Source of the DNA: JANLVJ01 sp031363945
GTDB taxonomy: Bacteria; Bacteroidota; Bacteroidia; Sphingobacteriales; Sphingobacteriaceae
Direction of reading: 5' to 3'
Length of the DNA: 64,000 nt
Assembly: GCA_031363945.1 (NCBI GenBank)
Contig: JANLVJ010000045.1
Coordinates: 21,612 to 85,611, forward strand
The notes under the pieces were generated by a model. That model did no database searches. It had not been told where the DNA came from and saw only the letters and a list, made by a program, of their open reading frames with translations. Positions within the stretch are counted from its first letter, which is position 1, and every line of letters begins with the position of its first letter. Of the stretch, positions 47,520 to 55,679 are shown one piece after another. A program made the position numbers and the translations under genes.

Positions 47520-48953
47520 TTAAGTTTTCGTTTCCTTTTTACGCCAGAATATCAGCGATTTAAAAAAACTCACATAGTTTTGGATATCAAAAATCTGTGA
47601 ATCAGTAGATGCTTTATAGGTGAGAAATATACCGATAGGCACAAGTACAAATGTGGCCAGCCATACACCCTGATAAATATGCCATACACCACTTTTACTG
47701 TATTTTTCACCCGTGCTCATTAAAATCTGAAAAATAAGGAAGAATAAAATTGACATCACCATGGGTAAACCCAGCCCCCCCTTACGTATAATTGCCCCCA
47801 GTGGAGCGCCAATAAAAAAGAAAACCAGACAGGCCAGGGCCATACTGAATTTATGCTGGTATTCTACCTGATATTTTCTCAACTCACCAGATTCGGTCTT
47901 ATTTACTTCAAGTGTATTTGGAATATATGCTCTGATATTACGCATTGATCCTAGGGCAGTATTTATAACAGCTACCTTTGAGCTATAATCCTTTTCATTA
48001 GAAAGTATGTCTTCCCGATATGCCAGGGGTTTTCTCCCGAGCGTATCCATTTTTTTGCGCAGATTAAAATAACTGAAGTTCGTTGTTATACTCAGTCCCA
48101 TCTGGGAATTATTGCCAGCAATCATTTTTTTGATTGAATCTGCTCCTTTTTTAAGCTGCCTGATATTCATAACCATATAGCTGTTTCGGAATAGGTTCTG
48201 GTCAAAATGGGTAAGTTTAAACCCTTCGAGTGGAAATTTCTGCTCAGAAGTTCCAAACCTAAAGCGTATAAATTGCTGCCTTGGATTGAATGAATTATTT
48301 GGACTTTGCTCAGAATACCTGACCCCATTATTCAGACTGAAAATCAGAAATTTATCATCATCTGATTTTACCATTTTACCACTCTCAGCTAAAATAACAT
48401 TGGTATTACCACTACCCATTGACTGATCGTAAATCATCAGGTGTTTTAAAGAGTCTTTTACTTTTGACTCTGCTCTGATGGTAAACATGCCAAGATCATT
48501 ATTGAAGACTCCAGGCTTTACCAGAAAGTTTGGCTTTAGCTGACTTACATCATAAAGCAGCACACCCATTTTCCAATTCGCAAACGGACTTACCACATTT
48601 GAAAAATAAAAAGCTACGCCAGTTAGCATGCCCATAACGATAATCAGAGGAAACATTGCGCGTTGTAATGAGATGCCAGCAGACTTAATGGCAACGAGTT
48701 CATATTTTTCTCCTAGATCACCAAAAGTCATGATTGATGCCAGCAAGACGGCTAAAGGTAAAGCCAGGGTTACATTATACAGATTAGCGTAAAATAAAAG
48801 TTGTAGGATCGTAATTACTGAAAAGCTTTTCCCAATTAAATCATCAATGTATTTAAACAAAAACAACATTAACAGAATGAAAAGCACAATAAAAAAAGTC
48901 GTAAAAAACGGCTGTAAAAACGAGCGTATTAGGAAGATATGAAGTTTTTTCAT
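47520..48953 (-). CDS. LptF/LptG-family permease (LPS export)
   Basis: A 477-residue YjgP/YjgQ family protein: three N-terminal TMs (about 10-30, 50-72, 98-118), a periplasmic beta-jellyroll (about 130-360), and three C-terminal TMs (about 375-450). Such permeases form the membrane core of the LptB2FG exporter that moves LPS outward. The N-terminal FLIRSFLQPFFTTFFIVLFILLM and the GAPLGAIIRKGGLG segment are typical. Many Bacteroidota carry several paralogues, so F or G cannot be assigned. Upstream of ribBA in the same direction. Confidence 0.9.
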   Translation of the reverse strand: MKKLHIFLIRSFLQPFFTTFFIVLFILLMLFLFKYIDDLIGKSFSVITILQLLFYANLYNVTLALPLAVLLASIMTFGDLGEKYELVAIKSAGISLQRAMFPLIIVMGMLTGVAFYFSNVVSPFANWKMGVLLYDVSQLKPNFLVKPGVFNNDLGMFTIRAESKVKDSLKHLMIYDQSMGSGNTNVILAESGKMVKSDDDKFLIFSLNNGVRYSEQSPNNSFNPRQQFIRFRFGTSEQKFPLEGFKLTHFDQNLFRNSYMVMNIRQLKKGADSIKKMIAGNNSQMGLSITTNFSYFNLRKKMDTLGRKPLAYREDILSNEKDYSSKVAVINTALGSMRNIRAYIPNTLEVNKTESGELRKYQVEYQHKFSMALACLVFFFIGAPLGAIIRKGGLGLPMVMSILFFLIFQILMSTGEKYSKSGVWHIYQGVWLATFVLVPIGIFLTYKASTDSQIFDIQNYVSFFKSLIFWRKKETKT

Positions 48954-49096
48954 GAAAAAGCTACTAATTTTTAATTGATAGATTGCTTCATCATCAACCT
49001 GATCAGATCATGACCCAGACCACTTATAAATAAGTACAAATCTAACCTTTTTAGTCTAGTTAAAACCAGTGTATAAAAGAGATGGTTTATGACATA

Positions 49097-49114
49097 TCCG
49101 GTATCCCTACCGGA
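49097..49114 (-). other. Short hairpin between the START-like and LptF/G genes
   Basis: TCCGGT (49097-49102) pairs with ACCGGA (49109-49114) with a 6-nt loop. It lies in the 195-bp gap downstream of the START-like gene. No T run, so it is a weak candidate for an attenuator or 3' end. Confidence 0.25.
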
Positions 49115-49148
49115 AGAGCCTCAAACTAAATAAAACGTTTCTTTATTC

Positions 49149-49529
49149 TTAAGCCCCTAAAACTGAGATCAGCATTCCTATCTGATTATTCCAGATTAAT
49201 TCCTTCTCCTGAACTTCTTCGTCAATAGAAAAATCAGTTACCGACAGAGCGACATCACCTGTCATTTCATCCTGAATAATTTCAAGCTCAAAATATTCCG
49301 TTTCACCATCAAGCCACTGAAACTTAACGAGTTTATTTTCTTTAAAAGCAACAAGCTGAGCCCTAAGACTCTCTTTGTCCCAGTAAAAAGTATAAATATT
49401 TTCAGAAATGGTCACATTGTCTGCAAACCAGTCTGCCAGACCGTTAGGGGTACTGAGGAAACTAAATAAAATTTTTGGCGATGATTTTACTTCATACTCA
49501 AGTCGCATTTTCTTCTTATCCTTCATCAT
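49149..49529 (-). CDS. START-like domain protein (AHSA1/SRPBCC superfamily)
   Basis: A 126-residue single-domain protein. The fold is of the SRPBCC/START type: RLEYEVKSSPKILFSFLSTPNGLADWFADNVTI (about 9-41) is the typical opening of AHSA1-like proteins, followed by strands and a long C-terminal helix. No ligand can be named. It is a regular small cytosolic gene in this phylum. It may start at M1 or M2 (49529 or 49526). Confidence 0.8.
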   Translation of the reverse strand: MMKDKKKMRLEYEVKSSPKILFSFLSTPNGLADWFADNVTISENIYTFYWDKESLRAQLVAFKENKLVKFQWLDGETEYFELEIIQDEMTGDVALSVTDFSIDEEVQEKELIWNNQIGMLISVLGA

Positions 49530-49667
49530 TATCTTCTAGCAGATTAATATACGTACAATGTGACTGTTAGAATTGTAGTTATGAAGGGGCATAACACTCT
49601 TTTTACGCATCACCGCGCTTTATCGAATAAAGGCAAAATCAATTAAAATTGCAAAAAATAAAATCTA

Positions 49668-49698
49668 TTTCGAGATGGGGTAAAAAAATCTATCTTTG
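49668..49698 (+). promoter_or_regulatory. Promoter of tRNA-Met
   Basis: TTTC (49668-49671), 19 bp, then TATCTTTG (49691-49698), a perfect -7 TAnnTTTG. The tRNA begins 16 nt after this box. Spacing is identical to the promoters at 4304 and 24235. Confidence 0.65.
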
Positions 49699-49713
49699 CA
49701 AATTAGAAAAAAC

Positions 49714-49787
49714 GGCGGGGTAGCTCAGATGGTTAGAGCGTAGGATTCATAACCCTAAGGTCGGCGGTTCGATCCCGCTCCCCGCTA
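49714..49787 (+). tRNA. tRNA-Met (anticodon CAT)
   Basis: A 74-nt cloverleaf: acceptor GGCGGGG / CCCCGCT (one G-U), D arm GCTC-AGATGGTTA-GAGC, anticodon loop TTCATAA with CAT, T arm with TTCGATC loop, discriminator A. Position 1 is G paired as G-U, and the anticodon stem lacks the three G-C pairs of initiators, so I call it elongator Met. The stem has an A-C mismatch next to the loop, which I believe is common in this phylum's tRNA-Met. CCA is not encoded. Confidence 0.95.
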
Positions 49788-49792
49788 CATGT

Positions 49793-49830
49793 AAGGCAAA
49801 CGAAATAAATTTTCGATTTGCCTTTTTTTT
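49793..49830 (+). terminator. Terminator of tRNA-Met
   Basis: AAGGCAAA (49793-49800) pairs with TTTGCCTT (49817-49824), with additional pairs inside, then a run of T (from 49823). It lies 6 nt after the tRNA. Confidence 0.85.
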
Positions 49831-50056
49831 GGCTTTTCAGCCTTTACGAATTCGGAATTCTATTTTTTGGCTTTTCAGCTACTAAAATCGATACTGGTAT
49901 TTTCTTTACTTAAAAGCCAGCAAAAACTCAGATTTCTAATTCCCCTTGCTAATTCCTCAACCGAACATCACGATTTTAAGTGACCCCTATTTATTGCTTC
50001 GATTCAAGGAAAAAATAGTTGTCGGTTTGAACTATATTTAAGCCTAAGCAAATTTT

Positions 50057-52597
50057 ATGATTCTAAAGTCAATACCGTTAAAGCGCTCGATTTTTCTACT
50101 ACTAATCATCTCTTCAACTTCTTTTTTCAGCTTTGCCACAACAACTGCCGGTCACACAAAATGGGCAGATACACTTGGCGCATACCGGGCAACTGCTACC
50201 CGCATTAATGACCTTGTAAATACACGGCTAGATGTAAAATTTGATTATGCCAAACATTTTTTATACGGTAAAGAATGGGTGACTTTAAAACCACATGCCT
50301 ATGCAACAGATTCTCTTGCTCTTGATGCGAAAGGAATGGATATTAATGAAATCAGTCTGATATCAGGAACACATAAATCAGCACTTCATTATACCTACGA
50401 CCAGAAAGTCTTACGTATAAAATTAGCTGTGGTCGAAAAGCCGTCTGAATCATATACTATCTATATTTCATACACAGCAAAACCTGACTTATTAAAAAGT
50501 GGGGGCAGTGCTGCGATCAGTAATGATAAAGGCCTGTATTTTATAAATTCTGATGCAAGCGACCTGAGTAAGCCGGTTCAAATCTGGACTCAGGGTGAAA
50601 CAGAGTCTTCATCGTGCTGGTTTCCTACGATAGACAAGCCCAATCAAAAAACTACCGATGAAATTTCGATGACTGTACCAACGAAATACATTACCCTTTC
50701 TAATGGAAGACTGGCGAGTCAAAAACAAAATGCTGACGGCAGCAGAACCGATACCTGGAAAATGGATCTGCCCCATGCTCCTTATTTAATCATGATGGCT
50801 GTTGGTGACTTTAAAGTTTACCACGATCATTGGAATACAATTCCTGTTGATTATTACCTTGAACCCAAGTATGCCCCATTCGCAAAGCAAATTTTTGGCA
50901 ATACGCCTGAAATGATTGACTTTTATTCAAAGACCCTGGGTGTTGATTATCCATGGAATAAATATGCACAGATTGTAGTGCGTGATTATGTTTCTGGAGC
51001 AATGGAAAACACCACCGCCACCCTACATGGAGAATCTGTACAGCGCACAGCACGTGAGCTACTTGATGATAACCAGGAAGATTATATCGCGCATGAGCTG
51101 TTTCACCAATGGTTTGGCGATTATGCGACCTGTGAGTCCTGGTCAAATATCACATGCAATGAATCATTCGCGGCCTTTTCTGAAATAATCTGGTCAGAAT
51201 ATAAATACGGTAAAGAAAAAGCCGATGCAGACCGACTTGAAAAACTGAAAGACTACCTGTCAACTTTCTCACGTACCAGCCCTGAACTGGTCAGATTTCA
51301 TTATAAAAGCCGTGAAGATGTATTTGATGTTGTGTCCTATAATAAGGGAGCTGTAATTCTATACATGCTACGGGATCTGCTGGGCAAAGAAACATTTTAT
51401 AATGGATTACATATTTACCTGAAAAACAATGCATTTAAGGCTACCGAAGCCCAGCAGCTCAGACTGGCTTTTGAAGATGCTTCTGGTCAAGATCTTAATT
51501 GGTTCTTCAATCAATGGTATTATACCGGTGGTCACCCAATTATCAGCTGGGATCAGAAATATAACCAGGCCGGGCACCAACTTGAAATTAAGCTTGTACA
51601 AACCCAGGATACCAGCAATCAGATTTATAAACTTCCACTTGCTGTAGATATTTACACGGCAAATGGCCGCGAGCGCAAAAACATCATTATGAACAGAGGC
51701 AGGCAATCATTTTTTTTCAACGTAGCATCACCTGAATTCGTGAATCTTGACCCAGAACATGTTTTGGTTGGCGTATTAAATGCAGAAAATAAAACCATCA
51801 GCCAGTTTGCTTACCAATTTAAACATGCAGGAAATTTTATTGACAGATATACAGCCCTTGATACGTGTCTTAAAAGTAGCACAAACGCTTCAAGCCTTGA
51901 AATTCTGTCATTGTCATTAAAAGATAAAAACCCTAAAATCAGAACACATTGTATCGAAGGCTTGAAAGCTGATATGCCAGGGTTTACTGAAAAACTGCTT
52001 CCAGTTATTGAACATATGGCGGCCAATGATGCTGACAACCTGTGCCGGGCAGCTGCTATTTCTGCACTTGCTAAAACTTCAAATGTCCGTTATGAAACTC
52101 TTTACCGAAAAGGCTTGCTATCTCAGTCACTGGCTATCGATGGGGCTTCATTAATGGGGCTGGCTTCAATAGATAAGCCTGCCGCTCTTGTTGAAGCTGA
52201 AAAACTGAAAGATGAAAACAGCACTAAAATTCTAGAGGCTGTAGGTTCATTATTTTTTAAAGGCGGCACTGATGAACATGCCCGTTTTTATGAGCGTGTA
52301 TTCTCACTGGGCCCAGATAAGTTTGGAGCAGTATTTAATAATTATCTCTACTTTCTGGTTGAATCAAAAAATACATCCATTGTTAAAAAAGGAATTAGCC
52401 TGATCAGAAATCGTATTGAGTCGTTGCATAACAAAGATTATACTGCATCTCTGCAGCAGGCTTATGAGAATATAGCGATGGCTAAACGAAACCTGGCATC
52501 TCAAACCCTGATTAAGACAGATAAGGATGCTTATATTGTTCAATCTGAAGCTTTTGCCTCAGCCGCAGCCGATATAAAGGCAAAACAGACAGAATAA
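50057..52597 (+). CDS. M1-family aminopeptidase, exported
   Basis: An 846-residue zinc metallopeptidase. Signal peptide about 1-28 (ending SFATT); N-terminal beta-domain about 45-255; catalytic domain with the exopeptidase motif GAMEN at 314-318 and zinc site HELFH at 346-350 with Glu369; C-terminal helical, HEAT-like region from about 590. It cleaves N-terminal residues from peptides; the site is probably periplasmic. The zinc ligands and the GAMEN motif are all present. Stands alone; no neighbours suggest a special substrate. Confidence 0.92.
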   Translation: MILKSIPLKRSIFLLLIISSTSFFSFATTTAGHTKWADTLGAYRATATRINDLVNTRLDVKFDYAKHFLYGKEWVTLKPHAYATDSLALDAKGMDINEISLISGTHKSALHYTYDQKVLRIKLAVVEKPSESYTIYISYTAKPDLLKSGGSAAISNDKGLYFINSDASDLSKPVQIWTQGETESSSCWFPTIDKPNQKTTDEISMTVPTKYITLSNGRLASQKQNADGSRTDTWKMDLPHAPYLIMMAVGDFKVYHDHWNTIPVDYYLEPKYAPFAKQIFGNTPEMIDFYSKTLGVDYPWNKYAQIVVRDYVSGAMENTTATLHGESVQRTARELLDDNQEDYIAHELFHQWFGDYATCESWSNITCNESFAAFSEIIWSEYKYGKEKADADRLEKLKDYLSTFSRTSPELVRFHYKSREDVFDVVSYNKGAVILYMLRDLLGKETFYNGLHIYLKNNAFKATEAQQLRLAFEDASGQDLNWFFNQWYYTGGHPIISWDQKYNQAGHQLEIKLVQTQDTSNQIYKLPLAVDIYTANGRERKNIIMNRGRQSFFFNVASPEFVNLDPEHVLVGVLNAENKTISQFAYQFKHAGNFIDRYTALDTCLKSSTNASSLEILSLSLKDKNPKIRTHCIEGLKADMPGFTEKLLPVIEHMAANDADNLCRAAAISALAKTSNVRYETLYRKGLLSQSLAIDGASLMGLASIDKPAALVEAEKLKDENSTKILEAVGSLFFKGGTDEHARFYERVFSLGPDKFGAVFNNYLYFLVESKNTSIVKKGISLIRNRIESLHNKDYTASLQQAYENIAMAKRNLASQTLIKTDKDAYIVQSEAFASAAADIKAKQTE

Positions 52598-52656
52598 GCT
52601 GGTGAGAGTTTCGTCGCATCCTCAGCCAGACAGAATAAGCTGGCTGAAGATGCGAC
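52586..52656 (+). terminator. Large imperfect hairpin and 17-bp repeat at the aminopeptidase 3' end
   Basis: GTCGCATCCTCAGCCAG (52613-52629) pairs with CTGGCTGAAGATGCGAC (52640-52656) with one mismatch and a 10-nt loop. It lies between convergent genes (aminopeptidase and 52675-53553) and may end both. Separately, CAGACAGAATAAGCTGG occurs at 52586-52602, across the stop codon, and again at 52627-52643 inside the hairpin. Confidence 0.6.
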
Positions 52657-52674
52657 CACGGTCAGGGCGACCAA

Positions 52675-53553
52675 TTACCTGACTGCTATTTGTGTAAAAC
52701 GGTTGGCTATTGACCCTTGTAAACAAGTTTTCATGATAGCATTATTTAGTTCTCTGATAGCGACCTGTTTGATATAGCCCTGCCCAAGTTCATTCTTATA
52801 GATTATGCGGCCAGTATTAACTTCACAAACATATAGGTAATGATGATAATCAGGCAAATTAACAACGTTTGCAATAAAGATCGGCTCAGTATCTACTTTG
52901 ATTAATTTATTTAGCTGTTCATGAGAAATTATGGCTGACTTAAATGCATACTCATCTGGTTTGAGACAGTGAGCGTTTTTGCGCCTCTTGAAATTATTCC
53001 CAACACCCCTATTCTCTAGTAAATCTGCAGGTATAAATAAGGTATGCTGACGTAATTCAGACAGACCTTGTGTATTTCTGGAAATATTTGAAGAGTCAGT
53101 TTCTTCACCAAATAGAACTGCCTGCTGAATCGCATTTATGTAAAACTTGAGGTTTACCAGATTTTGATTCATTGACTCACTATTGGTATAACATAAGGCA
53201 ATATCATCTCCAAGAAACTCATTACTAAAGAGACTTAAATAATCAGTTCTGTTTTGAGTAGCTGTTTTATCATCACTGGTAATCCGGGCCTGATGTCGAA
53301 GAAATACATAATCGCCCGTTCGCATTAAAAGGGGCATTTCTTTACTTGTACATAAGATTATTGAGGAATTTAGTTTCCAATACTGGGAAAATACAGCTTT
53401 CACCTGCTGGTTTTTCAAGGTATCTCCTTCATCCACCAAAATCGCAAGTGTTTTTTTCTGCAGCTCGCAAAAGGTTTGCGAATGTATTTTATACTGGCTG
53501 AAAGCTGGCATCTTTAATAAGATGATCAGTAGAATAACGAGGGGTATCTTCAT
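52675..53553 (-). CDS. Exported protein of unknown function
   Basis: A 292-residue protein with a signal peptide (about 1-19, ending PAFSQ). I do not recognise a domain. The rest is a mixed alpha/beta soluble sequence with phrases such as LAILVDEGDTLKNQQVKAVFSQYWKLNS (in part) and VNLPDYHHYLYVCEVNTGRIIYK. Two Cys are present in the middle region (about 64 and 119). It is the last gene before the DUF3857 pair in the same direction (110 bp gap), so it may or may not be functionally linked. Confidence 0.6.
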   Translation of the reverse strand: MKIPLVILLIILLKMPAFSQYKIHSQTFCELQKKTLAILVDEGDTLKNQQVKAVFSQYWKLNSSIILCTSKEMPLLMRTGDYVFLRHQARITSDDKTATQNRTDYLSLFSNEFLGDDIALCYTNSESMNQNLVNLKFYINAIQQAVLFGEETDSSNISRNTQGLSELRQHTLFIPADLLENRGVGNNFKRRKNAHCLKPDEYAFKSAIISHEQLNKLIKVDTEPIFIANVVNLPDYHHYLYVCEVNTGRIIYKNELGQGYIKQVAIRELNNAIMKTCLQGSIANRFTQIAVR

Positions 53554-53662
53554 CTCTTCATATTTGACTATAGAAAGCTGAACTGCATTTCCTCATTTAT
53601 ACGGTATATAGTTCTATCTGTTACATGTTTTTCTTAATCGTTAGAAAATATAAATATGGGTA

Positions 53663-55678
53663 TCAGTTTGCTTTCCTGGCAATCAGTGCTTGTTCACTAA
53701 AGGCAGTTAACTGCTGGTAGAAACTAACAAATTCATCGAATTTTGAAGCTTCCCAACTTCCTGACTTGAGATTAACAGTTGTAAGACAGGTAAGTAGATT
53801 ATTTGTATAAGTGCAACTGAATGAGTAGTCTCCAAAGTCAGAATGCACGTTAATTTCAGGTAAAGATTCAAGTTTAAAACCCATAGGAATTTTATAACTA
53901 ATTGCATTTTTGATTACCTTTCCTCTACGCACTATAATAGGCATCAGGCGCTTATGTCTAGAATAACTAATATTTTCGGTGCGCAGAAACGGATTTACAG
54001 GTATAGTTAACGAAACACTGTCGGTAACGGCAAACTGCTCAATGTCAATTCCCAGTTTTTCAGTAAGTGTTGGGTCCCCGTTTTTCAGGTATTTAAAAGA
54101 GCAACTTGTGATCTCAATTCGATTAATAGGGTAAATTCTCTTCAATACTTCAATCTTTTTTTCATCGGTCAATTCATCAATACCATCCCTGTCCTGGTAG
54201 CCAATACCTGTAAATTTTGTTTCTAATATGCCTGATAAATGACCGTCAGCCACCAACGTAAAATTTCCGTTTTGTACCTGCCTGTTTTCTGAATCATTAT
54301 AATGATGTGTGTAAACCAGCTTACCACCTTCGGGGGTAATAAGAATTGCCGGTCTGTTATCCGTAAAATTTCCCTGATAATTAAAAGGTAATTTTTGGCT
54401 GGTGCATTCAAGCCAGCAGGTATCGGTTTTAAAAGGAAGGCATAAAATAATATGATTGGAAAAACGTAAAGATGCAAAGTCTGAAAAAACTTGTTTTGGC
54501 GTATGACCTGCATACACTTCAGCATAGAGTGCATTTATACCACAAACCTGCATCAATGCACGTGTATAGTTAACCAGTCCCTTACAATCTCCGTAACCCT
54601 TGAGGTCAACATTTGTTGCTGTTTCTGTTTTTATACCCCCGATACCTATCTGCACCCCAACATAATGCGTCTTTTGCTGCATATACTGGTATATAATCCT
54701 TGCTTTTTCTTTCTCATCTTTCTCTTTTGCCGTTAAAGCAAGAACCTCGTCAATTGTATTCTGAGGTAATACTGCTGCATCTTTAAGGAAGTTATCATAT
54801 TCGAACTGACCATATGTTTTCCAGTTTATTAAAGAACCAGCCATTTTTTTAATTGTGAAATTATCAGCAGACAGAAATACATGGGGCATGTATACATCAC
54901 TGGATGGGCCATATGGTTCAATCTTAAATGCTGGTTTTCGATCAAATAACCAACTATAAATTTTTTCATTATCAGCACCAACGTGTAATTCTGGATTGCT
55001 AACTCCCTGTTGATGAAAATGCAGGGAAATATCTTTTTTAACATGCAGTTCAAAACTACTTTGCTCAATAGCAAGACCCTCATCGCTCTGAGGCTCCCAT
55101 TTTGGTAAATAGAGGGTGTTTTTTATACTACTCTCCTGTTCTAATACGACGGTATACGGGTATTCGGCAATGGCTGGTACGTATAACCTGTATCGCTCAT
55201 CATTAAACATTGACTCCCCATCGTCATAGCTATAATCCTGGAAATCGCGCTCATGAACTTCCTTAATAAGTTTCCCCTTACTGTCGTAAATTGAAGCTCT
55301 GAGACTGCGAAGTGGCTCCATTCTATTATAGCCGGCAATTAAATAGCCAGCAGATTTTCCGTTTTCTGATAATACGGTAATTGCTGAACTCTCAGAAATA
55401 GTTACTCCTGTAGACAGGCTAACCGTAACAATTAATTTTTGATACCTGGTTACAGCATCTGCCCCTTTTAACAAAGTTTTATCAACCAAACTAGCATCGA
55501 GATCTGGCCTGTCTTTAACCTGAATATTATGGTTGGTTTTTATCGTACAGGAAAAAAATCCGGAACTTTGGGGTTTTGGTTTGTTCCTGGTAAAGCCTTC
55601 AGTTATCAAACTGGATAATGACAGTAAAATCACCAGGGAAGATAAAAGCCGTCTTAATAAAATTCTATTTATTTGCAT
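53663..55678 (-). CDS. DUF3857 / transglutaminase-like exported protein (Cys present)
   Basis: A 671-residue protein: signal region about 1-33, DUF3857 domain (about 55-225), transglutaminase-like domain (about 285-430), then a C-terminal beta domain (about 450-660). The active-site Cys about 365 is in KGYGDCKGLVNYTRAL, with His about 409 in FSNHIILC and an acidic residue in WLECTSQ, so the triad looks complete. It starts 1 nt after the next gene's stop (TGA T ATG), hence coupled to it. I chose the ATG at 55678; an upstream TTG reading exists. Role is not known; peptide cross-linking or proteolysis is possible. Confidence 0.85.
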   Translation of the reverse strand: MQINRILLRRLLSSLVILLSLSSLITEGFTRNKPKPQSSGFFSCTIKTNHNIQVKDRPDLDASLVDKTLLKGADAVTRYQKLIVTVSLSTGVTISESSAITVLSENGKSAGYLIAGYNRMEPLRSLRASIYDSKGKLIKEVHERDFQDYSYDDGESMFNDERYRLYVPAIAEYPYTVVLEQESSIKNTLYLPKWEPQSDEGLAIEQSSFELHVKKDISLHFHQQGVSNPELHVGADNEKIYSWLFDRKPAFKIEPYGPSSDVYMPHVFLSADNFTIKKMAGSLINWKTYGQFEYDNFLKDAAVLPQNTIDEVLALTAKEKDEKEKARIIYQYMQQKTHYVGVQIGIGGIKTETATNVDLKGYGDCKGLVNYTRALMQVCGINALYAEVYAGHTPKQVFSDFASLRFSNHIILCLPFKTDTCWLECTSQKLPFNYQGNFTDNRPAILITPEGGKLVYTHHYNDSENRQVQNGNFTLVADGHLSGILETKFTGIGYQDRDGIDELTDEKKIEVLKRIYPINRIEITSCSFKYLKNGDPTLTEKLGIDIEQFAVTDSVSLTIPVNPFLRTENISYSRHKRLMPIIVRRGKVIKNAISYKIPMGFKLESLPEINVHSDFGDYSFSCTYTNNLLTCLTTVNLKSGSWEASKFDEFVSFYQQLTAFSEQALIARKAN

Positions 55679-55679
55679 A

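Larger units (their letters stand above)
49530..50056. other. Region around tRNA-Met
   Basis: A 527-bp stretch without protein genes. It holds the tRNA-Met promoter, the tRNA and its terminator (listed). Upstream (49530-49660) and downstream (49830-50056) I see nothing else. The 160 bp before the aminopeptidase gene is AT-rich; no clear promoter found. Confidence 0.5.
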
